Shown here: in pieces, positions 1-7,774 of the stretch | Numbering within the stretch: position 1 is the stretch's first letter | How the letters are laid out: each line of letters begins with the position of its first letter | Assembly (NCBI RefSeq): GCF_004919095.1 | Contig: NZ_STGJ01000002.1 | Span: 186,001-250,000 of the forward strand | Reading direction: 5' to 3' | Origin: Crenobacter intestini | GTDB taxonomy: Bacteria > Pseudomonadota > Gammaproteobacteria > Burkholderiales > Chromobacteriaceae | Length of the DNA stretch: 64,000 nt | Position numbers and translations under genes: made by a program | The notes under the pieces: generated by a model | The model's input: only the letters and a program-made list of their open reading frames with translations | Databases searched by the model: none | Told to the model about the DNA's origin: nothing

Positions 1-41
1 CCGGCAATGATGGACGCGATAAGGGTACGGCGGGACAGCAT
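1..41 (-). CDS. N-terminal fragment of a probable BMP-family ABC substrate-binding protein
   Basis: Only the first 13 codons lie inside the window. They read MLSRRTLIASIIA, a positively charged start followed by a hydrophobic run, so an export signal is likely; SRRT resembles a weak twin-arginine motif. A good ribosome-binding site (AGGAGACC) sits just before the ATG. The gene is divergent from an ABC ATPase and two permeases of the nucleoside/sugar type, whose missing partner would be a basic membrane protein (BMP/Med) binding protein. The product name is therefore inferred from context, not from the fragment itself. Confidence 0.45.
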   Translation of the reverse strand, partial: MLSRRTLIASIIA

Positions 42-152
42 CGGGGGTCTCCTGGGAGTGGTGGTAAACCTCTGAACGAGCAAATGCCGTGCCATCCGCC
101 ATCGGTCGCGGCAGAAGATGACCATCGGGTAAGGACGCGCGCCGGCGTCGGC

Positions 153-183
153 ATTATAAACCTCATTGTCAAACAAATGTTTG
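153..183 (-). promoter_or_regulatory. Candidate promoter and operator of the leftward binding-protein gene
   Basis: Read on the minus strand there is a perfect TATAAT (158 to 153). About 12 bp upstream of it lies a 14-bp inverted repeat, CAAACA-AA-TGTTTG (170-183), which covers the expected -35 region. No good -35 hexamer is visible, so a regulator may act here. The implied leader to the ATG is over 100 nt. The region also lies upstream of the rightward ABC operon. No purine-riboswitch fold was recognised. This is inference from sequence only. Confidence 0.4.
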
Positions 184-261
184 GTGGAAAATGCCAAAGG
201 ATTTAACATTGCGCCTTGAGTCACGCCGGCCCGGCCGGATCCGAAAGTGGAGTACCCGATC

Positions 262-1797
262 ATGACTGCGCCTCCCGCCCCGCCGCGCCTGTCGCTTTCC
301 GGCATCAGCAAGCGCTACCCCTCGGTCGTCGCCAACGACGACGTCCACCTCGACATCGCGCCGGGCGAGATCCACGCGGTGCTGGGCGAGAACGGCGCCG
401 GCAAGAGCACCCTGATGAAGATCATCTACGGCGTCACCCGCCCGGACAGCGGCGAGATCCGCTGGGAGGGCAAGCGGGTGCGCATCGACAGCCCGGCCGC
501 CGCGCGCGCGCTGGGCATCGGCATGGTGTTCCAGCATTTTTCCCTGTTCGAGACGCTGACCGTCAGCGAGAACGTTGCGCTGGCCACCGGCCTGCCGTCG
601 GCGGGGCTGTCCGAGCGCATCCGCGAGGTGTCGACCCGCTACGGGCTGCCGATCGACCCGGAGCGGCTGGTGCACAGCCTGTCGGTCGGCGAGCGCCAGC
701 GCGTCGAGATCGTGCGCTGCCTGTTGCAGTCGCCGCGCCTGTTGATCATGGACGAGCCGACCTCGGTGCTGACGCCGCAGGCGGTGCGCCAGCTGTTCGC
801 CACCTTGCGCCAGCTTGCCGCCGAGGGCTGCTCGATCCTCTACATCAGCCACAAGCTCGACGAGATCCGCGAGCTGTGCGAACGCGCGACCGTGCTCAGG
901 CAGGGCCGGGTCAGCGGCGAGGCCGACCCGCGGGTGGAGAGTAACGACAGTCTGGCGCGGCTGATGATAGGCAGCGAGCTGCCGTCGTGCCCGCTGCCGC
1001 CGGGCACGCCCGGTGAGGTGCGCCTCAAGCTGGACGCAGTGTCCGCGCAGAGCGAAGACCCGTTCGGTACCGCGCTTGATGGCGTGTCGCTGGAAGTGAA
1101 GGGCGGCGAGATCTTCGGCATCGCTGGTATCTCGGGCAACGGCCAGCAGGAATTGTTGCGGGTGCTCTCCGGCGAGACGCTCAGCGCGAAGGCGGGGGAC
1201 GTGCGTATTGCCGGGGTCGAGGCCGGCCGGCTGGGGCCGGCGGCGCGGCGCGCGCTGGGGCTGGGGCTGGGGTTCGTCCCCGAGGAGCGGCTCGGCCGCG
1301 GCGCGGTGCCCGCGCTGAGCCTCGCCGACAACGCGCTGCTCACCGGCGGGCGCGGCGCGGGCCTCACCAAGGGGCCGTGGATACTGCGCGGCAAGGTGGA
1401 CGCGTTCGCGCGCGAGATCATCGCGCGCTTCAAGGTGAAGACGCCCGACGAGACGGCCGCCGCGCAGAGCCTGTCCGGCGGCAACCTGCAGAAATTCATC
1501 ATCGGCCGCGAGGTGCTGCTCTCGCCGGCGGTGATGGTCGCCGCGCAGCCGACCTGGGGCGTCGACGTCGGCGCCGCCGCGCTGATCCGTGGCGCGCTGG
1601 TCGATCTGCGCGCCAAGGGCGCGGCGGTGCTGGTGATCTCGGAGGAGCTCGACGAGTTGTTCGAGATCTGCGACCGCATCGCGGTGCTTGCCGACGGCCG
1701 GCTGTCGCCGTCGGTGCCGACGCGCGAGGCCAGCGTCGAGCTGATCGGCCGCTGGATGAGCGGCGATTTTACGGAGGTGGGTCATGTTCAAGCTTGA
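262..1797 (+). CDS. ABC transporter ATP-binding protein, nucleoside/simple-sugar type (duplicated ATPase)
   Basis: This is the cytoplasmic motor of an importer for nucleosides or related small molecules (YufO/NupA-like family). Two ATPase halves are fused. The N-terminal half has a canonical Walker A (GENGAGKST, about residues 42-50), a signature LSVGERQR near 142 and a Walker B ending in MDEPTS near 163. The C-terminal half has a degenerate P-loop (GISGNGQQ) and a signature LSGGNLQK near 404, as is usual in this family. The ATG at 262 follows GGAG with 9-nt spacing; a GTG at 247 is an alternative start. The end overlaps the next permease gene by 14 nt, so the genes form one operon. Substrate is inferred from family only. 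Confidence 0.9.
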   Translation: MTAPPAPPRLSLSGISKRYPSVVANDDVHLDIAPGEIHAVLGENGAGKSTLMKIIYGVTRPDSGEIRWEGKRVRIDSPAAARALGIGMVFQHFSLFETLTVSENVALATGLPSAGLSERIREVSTRYGLPIDPERLVHSLSVGERQRVEIVRCLLQSPRLLIMDEPTSVLTPQAVRQLFATLRQLAAEGCSILYISHKLDEIRELCERATVLRQGRVSGEADPRVESNDSLARLMIGSELPSCPLPPGTPGEVRLKLDAVSAQSEDPFGTALDGVSLEVKGGEIFGIAGISGNGQQELLRVLSGETLSAKAGDVRIAGVEAGRLGPAARRALGLGLGFVPEERLGRGAVPALSLADNALLTGGRGAGLTKGPWILRGKVDAFAREIIARFKVKTPDETAAAQSLSGGNLQKFIIGREVLLSPAVMVAAQPTWGVDVGAAALIRGALVDLRAKGAAVLVISEELDELFEICDRIAVLADGRLSPSVPTREASVELIGRWMSGDFTEVGHVQA

Positions 1798-2875
1798 AGC
1801 GCGCCCGGCGCCGTCCGCGCTGATGCGCGTCGCCTCGCCGCTCTTTGCCGCGCTGGCGATGGCGCTGACCGGCGCGCTGTTGTTCTGGGCGCTCGGAGCG
1901 CCGGTCGGCAAGGCGTTTTACGCGTTTTTCGTGCAGCCGCTCACCACGGCCTACGGCGTCGGCGAATGGCTGCTCAAGGCGACGCCGTTGTTGCTGTGCG
2001 CGCTGGGGCTGGTGATCGCCTACCGCGCCAATGTGTGGAATATCGGCGCCGAGGGGCAACTGGTGATGGGCGCGATCGCCGGCGGCGGCGTCGCGCTGGC
2101 CTTCCCCGACGCCAGCGGTCCGTGGCTGATGCCGGCGATGCTGGCCGCCGGCGTGCTGGGCGGCATGGCGTGGGCGGCGGTGCCGGCCTTCCTGCGCACG
2201 CGTTTTCACACCAACGAGATCCTGGTCAGCCTGATGCTGGTCTACGTGGCCGGCCTGTTGCTGCGCTACCTGGTCGGCGGCCCGTGGCGCGACCCGGACG
2301 GCTTCAACTTCCCGCAGTCGAGGATGTTCGGCGAGGCGGCGATCCTGCCGCTGCTGCACCCCGAGATGCGGGTGACGGTGGTCGCGCTACTCGCGCTGGT
2401 GCTCACCGCCTGCGTGTGGCTGTTCCTCGCCCGTACCTGGCTGGGTTTCCGGCTGACCGTGGCCGGGCAGGCGCCGGCGGCCGCGCTGTACGCGGGCTTC
2501 GGCCAGAGGCGCAACGTCTGGATCGCGCTGCTCGCCTCCGGCGGCTTTGCCGGGCTTGCCGGGGTGGCCGAGGTGGCCGGGCCGCTCGGCCAGTTGCAGC
2601 CCTCGGTGTCGCCGGGCTACGGCTTCGCGGCGATCATCGTCGCCTTCGTCGGCCGCCTGTCGGCGCCGGGCGCGCTGCTGGGCGCGCTCCTGATGTCGCT
2701 GCTCTTTATCGGCGGCGAGACCGCGCAGATGGAATTGGGCCTGCCCGCGGCGATCACCGGCCTGTTTCAGGGGCTGCTGCTCTTCTACCTGTTGGCGGCC
2801 GACCTGTTCGTCAACTACCGGCTCAGCAGGGTACGCCCTGCGGCCACCCCCGCCCTCCAGGAGTCCACGCGATGA
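1784..2875 (+). CDS. ABC transporter permease (nucleoside/BMP-type), first subunit
   Basis: A 363-residue hydrophobic protein of the BPD_transp_2 permease family, with about eight to ten membrane segments. It carries the typical family stretch NIGAEGQLVMGA near residue 86, where the ATPase subunit docks. It starts inside the end of the ATPase gene, after a GGAGGTG ribosome-binding site, and overlaps the next permease by 4 nt (ATGA). With its neighbour it should form the heterodimeric channel in the inner membrane. The family is clear; the exact substrate cannot be read from the sequence. Confidence 0.9.
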   Translation: MFKLEARPAPSALMRVASPLFAALAMALTGALLFWALGAPVGKAFYAFFVQPLTTAYGVGEWLLKATPLLLCALGLVIAYRANVWNIGAEGQLVMGAIAGGGVALAFPDASGPWLMPAMLAAGVLGGMAWAAVPAFLRTRFHTNEILVSLMLVYVAGLLLRYLVGGPWRDPDGFNFPQSRMFGEAAILPLLHPEMRVTVVALLALVLTACVWLFLARTWLGFRLTVAGQAPAAALYAGFGQRRNVWIALLASGGFAGLAGVAEVAGPLGQLQPSVSPGYGFAAIIVAFVGRLSAPGALLGALLMSLLFIGGETAQMELGLPAAITGLFQGLLLFYLLAADLFVNYRLSRVRPAATPALQESTR

Positions 2876-3756
2876 ACGAAGCGTTCGTGATCGCCCTCGT
2901 GTTGTCGACCGCCGCCGCGGCGACGCCGCTGATCCTCGCCGCGCTGGGCGAGCTGGTCGTCGAGCGCTCGGGCGTGCTCAACCTCGGCGTCGAGGGCATG
3001 ATGCTCGCCGGCGCGGTCAGCGCGTTCGCGGTGACCACCCACACCGGCAGCGCGGCCGCCGGCTTCGCCGCCGGCATGGGCGCGGGGCTCGCGCTCTCCG
3101 CGCTGTTCGCGCTGTTGACGCTCGGCCTGATGACCAACCAGGTCGCCACCGGCCTCGCGCTGACGCTGTTCGGCGTCGGCCTGTCGGCGTTCGCCGGCCA
3201 GCCCTTCGTCGGGCAGGTGGTGTCGGCCGGCGTACCGCGCGTGCTGGGGCTGGACCTGGTCGCGTGGGCCGCCATCGCCCTGTGTCCGCTGCTGTGGCTG
3301 TTCTTGCAGAAGACCCGCGCCGGCCTCCTGCTGCGCGCGGTCGGCGAGCGCCCCGAAGTGGCGGATGCGATCGGCTTTGCGGTGCGCCCTATCCGCCTCG
3401 CGGCGGTGCTGTTCGGCGGCGCTTTGGCCGGCCTTGCCGGCGCCTACCTGTCGCTCGTCAACACGCCGATGTGGGCGGAGGGGATGACCGCCGGGCGCGG
3501 CTGGATCGCGCTGGCGCTGGTGGTGTTCGCGACCTGGCGGCCGCTGCGGGTGCTCGCCGGCGCGTGGCTGTTCGGCGGCATGACGGTGCTGCAGCTGCAT
3601 ACGCAGGCGCTGGGGCTCGCCATCCCGTCCGAGTTCCTGTCGATGCTGCCTTACCTCGCGACCGTGCTGGTGCTGGTGCTGATCTGCCGCGACCCGCGCA
3701 CCATCCTGCTCAACCAGCCGCTGTCGCTGGGCAAGCCCTACCACCCGGACCGCTAG
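2872..3756 (+). CDS. ABC transporter permease (nucleoside/BMP-type), second subunit
   Basis: A 294-residue integral membrane protein, the second permease of the importer. Near residue 32 it has the family motif NLGVEGMMLAGA, the counterpart of the NIGAEG motif in the first permease. It starts at the ATG that overlaps the previous stop codon, so it is translationally coupled. It ends before a strong intrinsic terminator. With the ATPase and the divergent binding protein it completes a four-part BMP-type uptake system; such systems in other bacteria take up purine nucleosides. Confidence 0.9.
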   Translation: MNEAFVIALVLSTAAAATPLILAALGELVVERSGVLNLGVEGMMLAGAVSAFAVTTHTGSAAAGFAAGMGAGLALSALFALLTLGLMTNQVATGLALTLFGVGLSAFAGQPFVGQVVSAGVPRVLGLDLVAWAAIALCPLLWLFLQKTRAGLLLRAVGERPEVADAIGFAVRPIRLAAVLFGGALAGLAGAYLSLVNTPMWAEGMTAGRGWIALALVVFATWRPLRVLAGAWLFGGMTVLQLHTQALGLAIPSEFLSMLPYLATVLVLVLICRDPRTILLNQPLSLGKPYHPDR

Positions 3757-3771
3757 GCGTCCGTCGCGCCG

Positions 3772-3814
3772 AACGGCCGGGAAAGGCGTGGACCTTGCGC
3801 TTTCCCGGCCGTTT
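3772..3814 (+). terminator. Intrinsic terminator after the ABC importer operon
   Basis: A perfect 14-bp stem (AACGGCCGGGAAAG paired with CTTTCCCGGCCGTT) with a 14-nt loop, ending in TTTT. It lies 16 nt after the stop codon of the second permease. Confidence 0.8.
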
Positions 3815-3921
3815 TGCCTTGTCTCGTCCCCGCCTGCGGGGGCGTGGGCCCGCTCCGGGCGGCAATCCGCCGCCCGCTCATTCATACTGGATGTCACGGG
3901 AAGTCTTGGGAGGCAGATTGG

Positions 3922-5352
3922 ATGTCTGGGTGGCTGGGCTGGATGATCGTCGCGCTCGACGCGCTGCTGGTGCTGGCGGTGGTGCTGCGGGTGGTCGCCA
4001 CCCGCCACCCGCCCGGCTCCAGCTTCGCGTGGATCCTGGTGACGCTGGCGCTGCCGTTCGCCGGCTTCCTGCTCTACCTCTTGGTCGGCGAACACTCGAT
4101 CGGCCGTGCGCGGCGCGCGCGGCTCTCGGCTTTCGCCGAACGCTTCGGCGGCTGGCGCCTGCCGCCGCCGACCGTCCCACACGACAGCGGCCCGCATTTC
4201 CCGGTGCTCTCGACGCTGGCGAACCGGCTGACCGCGCTGCCGGCCAGCGGCGGCAACCGCCTGCGCTTGATCGCCGACACCCACACCGTGCTCGCCCAAC
4301 TGGCCGACGACATCGCCCGCGCCGAGGTCGGCGTCGACCTCGCCTTCTATATCTGGAACGCCGGCGGCGACGCCGACCATGTCGAGGCTGCGCTGATTGC
4401 CACCGCCTTGCGCGGCGTGCCGTGCCGGGTGCTGCTCGACGCGATCGGCGCCAAGCGCTACCTCGCCTCCGAAGGCGCAGCGCGGCTGCGGGCGGCGGGG
4501 GTGAGGCTGGAGGCGGCGATGACGGTGCGCGCGTGGCAACTGCCCTTCGTGCGCGGCGACCTGCGGCTGCACCGCAAGATCGCGCTGATCGACGGGCGTA
4601 TCGGCTACACCGGCAGCCTAAATCTGGTCGACCCGCGCTACTTCAAGCAGGACGCCGGCGTCGGCGAGTGGGTCGACGCGATGGCGCGCATCGAGGGGCC
4701 GGTGCTCGACGCGCTCGCCGCGGTATTCGCCTACGACTGGATGCTGCAGACCGGCGAGCCGCCATCGCGTGCGGTGCGTGCGACCGGCGCCGTCGCGTGG
4801 CCGGGGGCGAGCGCGCAGGTGGTGCCGTCCGGGCCGGGGACCGAGCGCAGCGCCAACCTCAGGCTGATCGTCGAGGCGGTCAACCAAGCGCGCCGGCAGA
4901 TCCTGCTGACCACGCCTTACTTCGTGCCGGGCGAGGCGCTGGCGCTGGCGCTGCAGAACGCGGCGCTGCGCGGGGTGTCGGTACGGCTGCTGGTGCCCGC
5001 GCGCAACGATTCGCGGCTGGTGCAGTACGCGAGCCGCTGGTATTTCGAGCCCTTGCTGGAATGCGGGGTGGAGATCCTGCTCTACCGGGGCGGCCTGCTG
5101 CACACCAAGAGCATCACCATCGACGGCGAGCTCGCGCTGTTCGGTACGGTCAACCTCGACACGCGCAGCCTGCACCTGAACTTCGAGCTGATGCTGCTCT
5201 TGCACGATGCGGCGTTCAGCGCCGCGCTGGTCGCGCTGCAGCAGGCGTACGAGGATCAGGCCGACGCGGTCGACGCGAGGCGCTGGCGCGCGCGCAGCTT
5301 GCGCGAGCGGATGAAGGAGGGGGTGGCCAATCTGGTGTCGCCGCTGCTGTAG
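3922..5352 (+). CDS. cls: Cardiolipin synthase (phospholipase D family)
   Basis: A 476-residue membrane-bound enzyme that joins two phosphatidylglycerols into cardiolipin. Two hydrophobic segments occupy the first 60 residues (the PLDc_N region), followed by two PLD domains. Both HKD catalytic motifs are intact: HRKIALIDG near residue 217 and HTKSITIDG near 394, the latter followed by a GTVNLD stretch. The ATG at 3922 has a GGGAGG site 8-9 nt upstream; an open frame runs upstream but lacks conserved sequence. Length matches bacterial Cls. It appears to be a single gene between two operons. Confidence 0.92.
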   Translation: MSGWLGWMIVALDALLVLAVVLRVVATRHPPGSSFAWILVTLALPFAGFLLYLLVGEHSIGRARRARLSAFAERFGGWRLPPPTVPHDSGPHFPVLSTLANRLTALPASGGNRLRLIADTHTVLAQLADDIARAEVGVDLAFYIWNAGGDADHVEAALIATALRGVPCRVLLDAIGAKRYLASEGAARLRAAGVRLEAAMTVRAWQLPFVRGDLRLHRKIALIDGRIGYTGSLNLVDPRYFKQDAGVGEWVDAMARIEGPVLDALAAVFAYDWMLQTGEPPSRAVRATGAVAWPGASAQVVPSGPGTERSANLRLIVEAVNQARRQILLTTPYFVPGEALALALQNAALRGVSVRLLVPARNDSRLVQYASRWYFEPLLECGVEILLYRGGLLHTKSITIDGELALFGTVNLDTRSLHLNFELMLLLHDAAFSAALVALQQAYEDQADAVDARRWRARSLRERMKEGVANLVSPLL

Positions 5353-5380
5353 TTGGGGCGGCTGAGCCGCCCGCACAGAG

Positions 5381-6097
5381 TCATTTGGCCGATGTGGCAG
5401 CGGAGACCGGGGTGGCTTGCATCTGGGTGGACAGAGGTACGCTAGGCGTTTCCGGCGCGCGAGATGGATTGCGTGCCTCCGCCTCCAGCTTGGCACGAAT
5501 TTCCATTTCTATGCGCAGCTTTTTCTCGATTTCGGCGCGCAGGCGTTGCTCTTCGTCGTGCTTCTGGTCGGCCATCTGGGCGCTGACTTCGGGCAGTTCT
5601 TTTTCGATGGCGGCAAACATGCGGGCGTAGAAGTCCTTGTCCTTGATGGTTTCCCCACGCTCCTTGGTCAAGGAAGAAACGGTGCCTGTCGGAATCGGAA
5701 TGCTCAGGCCAAAGCCCAGGCCGATACTGGTCATCTGCTTGGCTTCGGTCGATTTCATGCTTACTTCTTGTGCCGCGATCCAGGCATCGCTGACCCGCCC
5801 GTTGCCCATCGCGATGCCGGACAGCGTCAGCAGGGTGTTGATATTGCCGTCCTGATACTGTTTGGAGACCACGAGCGCCGTGGTCTCTTCGCTTTCCTTT
5901 TCGATGGCAAAGCCTTGCCGTAGCGCGATGCGCTTCATGGCTTGGTAAACCACGTCCTTGGATGCGTTGAAGCGATGGTCAAACGGGCCCTTCTCGCTGA
6001 AGTTTTCCTTCTGGAACGCGTATTTGGTCGCGCATCCGGACAGGGCAAAGACTGTCAGCAGGGAGAGTAGCAGTGGGTGGCGAAGGATGGAGGACAT
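5381..6097 (-). CDS. Putative lipoprotein, DUF2242-like
   Basis: A 238-residue protein with a lipoprotein signal peptide: a hydrophobic run ending in the lipobox LSGC at about residues 19-22. The mature part begins with a region that weakly resembles DUF2242 lipoproteins (FDHRFNASKDVVYQA). The C-terminal third is charged and helical (QRLRAEIEKKLRIEMEIRAKLEAEA), probably a coiled coil, and the tail is Pro/Thr/Ser-rich. Base composition is clearly lower in GC than in the neighbours, with many A/T third positions, and the upstream region is AT-rich; this suggests recent acquisition. It is convergent with cls. Function is unknown. Confidence 0.75.
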   Translation of the reverse strand: MSSILRHPLLLSLLTVFALSGCATKYAFQKENFSEKGPFDHRFNASKDVVYQAMKRIALRQGFAIEKESEETTALVVSKQYQDGNINTLLTLSGIAMGNGRVSDAWIAAQEVSMKSTEAKQMTSIGLGFGLSIPIPTGTVSSLTKERGETIKDKDFYARMFAAIEKELPEVSAQMADQKHDEEQRLRAEIEKKLRIEMEIRAKLEAEARNPSRAPETPSVPLSTQMQATPVSAATSAK

Positions 6098-6143
6098 GAT
6101 TGCAAGCCAATTTAGCTCAAATCATGATGTAAGCATATAAAAA

Positions 6144-6171
6144 ATTATATGGCAATACCTACCGAATTCAA
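6144..6171 (-). promoter_or_regulatory. Candidate sigma-70 promoter for the lipoprotein gene
   Basis: On the minus strand TTGAAT (6171-6166) and a perfect TATAAT (6149-6144) are separated by 16 bp. The -10 box lies 47 nt upstream of the lipoprotein ATG, in an unusually AT-rich patch for this genome. Confidence 0.6.
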
Positions 6172-6266
6172 TGTCCCAATACATCTTCACACGGTGCTAC
6201 CGCGTTGCCCAGAAGCGCAAGTACGCTGTCCGGTGAGGATAAATGCTTCTTGAAGAGGCGGTGCGT

Positions 6267-6449
6267 TTACAGGAGCGGCAGGCTGTCGCGCAGGTCGGCC
6301 AGCGTCTGCTGGCTCTTGGTCAGCAAGTTGGCGAGCGCGTCGCCGATCTGTCCGTCCTGCACGCTCTGCTGCAGCATGCTGACGGCCAGCTGCTCGCAGC
6401 GCACGAGGTCGGGCAGCGCTTCGATCAGGCTTTGAAGCGAGTAGTCCAT
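6267..6449 (-). CDS. Small conserved-looking protein of unknown function (60 aa)
   Basis: A 60-residue acidic, helical protein (MDYSLQSLIEALPDLVRCEQ...), with no signal peptide and no membrane segment. The start is supported by an AGGAAG ribosome-binding site 9 nt before the ATG. The composition is protein-like (Leu, Gln, Ala-rich amphipathic helices) rather than the Arg/Pro/Ala-rich composition of out-of-frame readings in this genome. I do not recognise the family. It could be a regulatory or structural helical bundle, but that is speculation. Confidence 0.55.
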   Translation of the reverse strand: MDYSLQSLIEALPDLVRCEQLAVSMLQQSVQDGQIGDALANLLTKSQQTLADLRDSLPLL

Positions 6450-6477
6450 TGCGGGTACTTCCTGAAAAAGCGGTTGA

Positions 6478-6673
6478 TTATGTTCCGGCTGCGGCTTTCA
6501 AGTGTTGATCTGGCGCAAATTGCGGCGAATGGCGGCCAAAGGCGGTGCGCCAGTCGGCCAGCGCCATCCCGCGTTCCTGCCGGCTGCGCCTCGCCGAACA
6601 CCGCGTACGGGGTCGACAGCAGGAAGCTGCTGATGCGGTCGAAGACGACCACGGCGGTGGCGGGGGCGGGCAT
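6478..6673 (-). pseudogene. Possible frameshifted small gene in the gap before the cysteine hydrolase
   Basis: The 345-base gap at 6450-6794 holds no clear intact gene. On the minus strand a frame opens at 6673 (MPAPATAVVVFDRISSFLL...) with coding-like third positions for about 35 codons. The sensible reading then shifts by one base into a second frame (MALADWRTAFGRHSPQF...) that stops at 6478. Joined, they would give about 65 residues. A TTGACA lies upstream at 6734-6729, but no good -10 or ribosome-binding site is visible. This may be a decayed gene or chance. Confidence 0.25.
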
Positions 6674-6794
6674 GGCGGGCCTGGGCTTTAGGGCTGGGCC
6701 GCCTATTTGGCCCGATCCCGCCTTTTTTTGTCAATCAGGCCACGCCGCGCCGGCCTACGCTTGGGCAGTTACCCCTGCCTGATGGAGCGCAAAC

Positions 6795-7424
6795 ATGGCA
6801 CAAGCCCCGAAACGCGCGTTGCTGGTGATCGACGTGCAGAACGAGTACGTCACCGGCAACCTGAAGATCGAGTACCCGCCGCTCGACGTTTCCCTGCCGA
6901 ATATCGTGCGCGCGATGGACGCGGCCCAGGCTGCCGGCATCCCGATCGTGATGGTCCAGCAGTTCTTCCCCGCCGGCTTCCCGGTCTTCGCCCGCGACAG
7001 CGAAGGCGCCAAGCTGCATGACTCGGTCGCCGGCAAGCACTGGGACCATCTGGTCGAAAAGGAACTGGCCAGCGTGCTGACGCCCGACACCGGGCTTGCC
7101 GCGTGGCTGACCAAGCACGGCATCGACACCGTCACCGTGGTCGGCTACATGACGCACAACTGTGACGACTCGACGGTGCGCATGCTGCAGCACGCGGGCT
7201 GGAAGGCCGAACTGCTGCACGACGCGGCCGGTTCGCTGCCCTACCGCAACGCGGTCGGCGAGGCGAGCGCCGAGGAGATCCACCGCGTGTTCACCGTGGT
7301 CGCGCATACCGCGTTCGCCGCCGTGGTGTCGACCGACGCGTGGATCGCGGCGGTGGCCGCCGGCGAGGCGCTCGAGATGGACAACGTGTTCTTCTCCAAC
7401 CAGCGCGCGCTGGGCAAACTGTAG
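6795..7424 (+). CDS. Cysteine hydrolase, isochorismatase family
   Basis: A 209-residue soluble enzyme of the isochorismatase-like cysteine hydrolase fold. The catalytic Asp lies in LLVIDVQNEY (residue 13), and the nucleophile Cys lies in YMTHNCDDSTVR near residue 122, after the typical VVGYMT strand. Family members hydrolyse amides or isochorismate-like substrates, for example nicotinamidase-type or ureidoacrylate-type reactions; the substrate here cannot be told. It is followed 61 nt later by a small membrane protein gene in the same direction. A second, only distantly related family member lies at 59416-59964. Confidence 0.85.
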   Translation: MAQAPKRALLVIDVQNEYVTGNLKIEYPPLDVSLPNIVRAMDAAQAAGIPIVMVQQFFPAGFPVFARDSEGAKLHDSVAGKHWDHLVEKELASVLTPDTGLAAWLTKHGIDTVTVVGYMTHNCDDSTVRMLQHAGWKAELLHDAAGSLPYRNAVGEASAEEIHRVFTVVAHTAFAAVVSTDAWIAAVAAGEALEMDNVFFSNQRALGKL

Positions 7425-7485
7425 GCCGGCGGCCGGGGCCGCCCGCGGCGGCTTCGGCCACGCCCGGCGACGGAGGTGCAGCAAG

Positions 7486-7743
7486 ATGGCAGGCGGAGGC
7501 AGGCGGGTACTGGTGATCTTCGTGTTGTCGAACCTGCTGTGGGGGATCGCCTTACTGACCCCGTGGTTGCCGCTGCGGCTGCACGAAAAGGTGATCGTCA
7601 GCGCGGTATGTGCGACGCTGGGCGAAATCGCGTTCTGGGTCTTCGTGTCGATGGTGGGCAAGGAGGCCGCCCAGCGCTACCGGCGTTACCTGAGCATCGG
7701 CTACTGGCGCGAAAGGTGGTTCGGGCAGCGCCCCGCCGGCTAG
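7486..7743 (+). CDS. Small two-helix membrane protein (transporter-suffix-like)
   Basis: An 85-residue protein with two hydrophobic segments (about 7-26 and 36-56) and a basic C-terminal tail (AAQRYRRYLSIGYWRERW). The layout and the VGKE motif after the second helix resemble the small 'transporter suffix domain' proteins, although this is a resemblance by eye. The ATG at 7486 follows a GGAGG site with about 9-nt spacing. It probably sits in the inner membrane. No function is assigned. Confidence 0.6.
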   Translation: MAGGGRRVLVIFVLSNLLWGIALLTPWLPLRLHEKVIVSAVCATLGEIAFWVFVSMVGKEAAQRYRRYLSIGYWRERWFGQRPAG

Positions 7744-7774
7744 GCGCCGCAAAATCGGATTGTGCGAGCCCTCG

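Noticed and set aside
42-261. Possible purine riboswitch upstream of the ABC importer
   Set aside because: No three-way junction with the conserved loop sequences of the purine class could be found on either strand.
5356-5372. GGGCGGC-TGA-GCCGCCC hairpin between cls and the lipoprotein gene
   Set aside because: No U-run follows on either strand, so it was not called an intrinsic terminator, although it may stabilise transcript ends.
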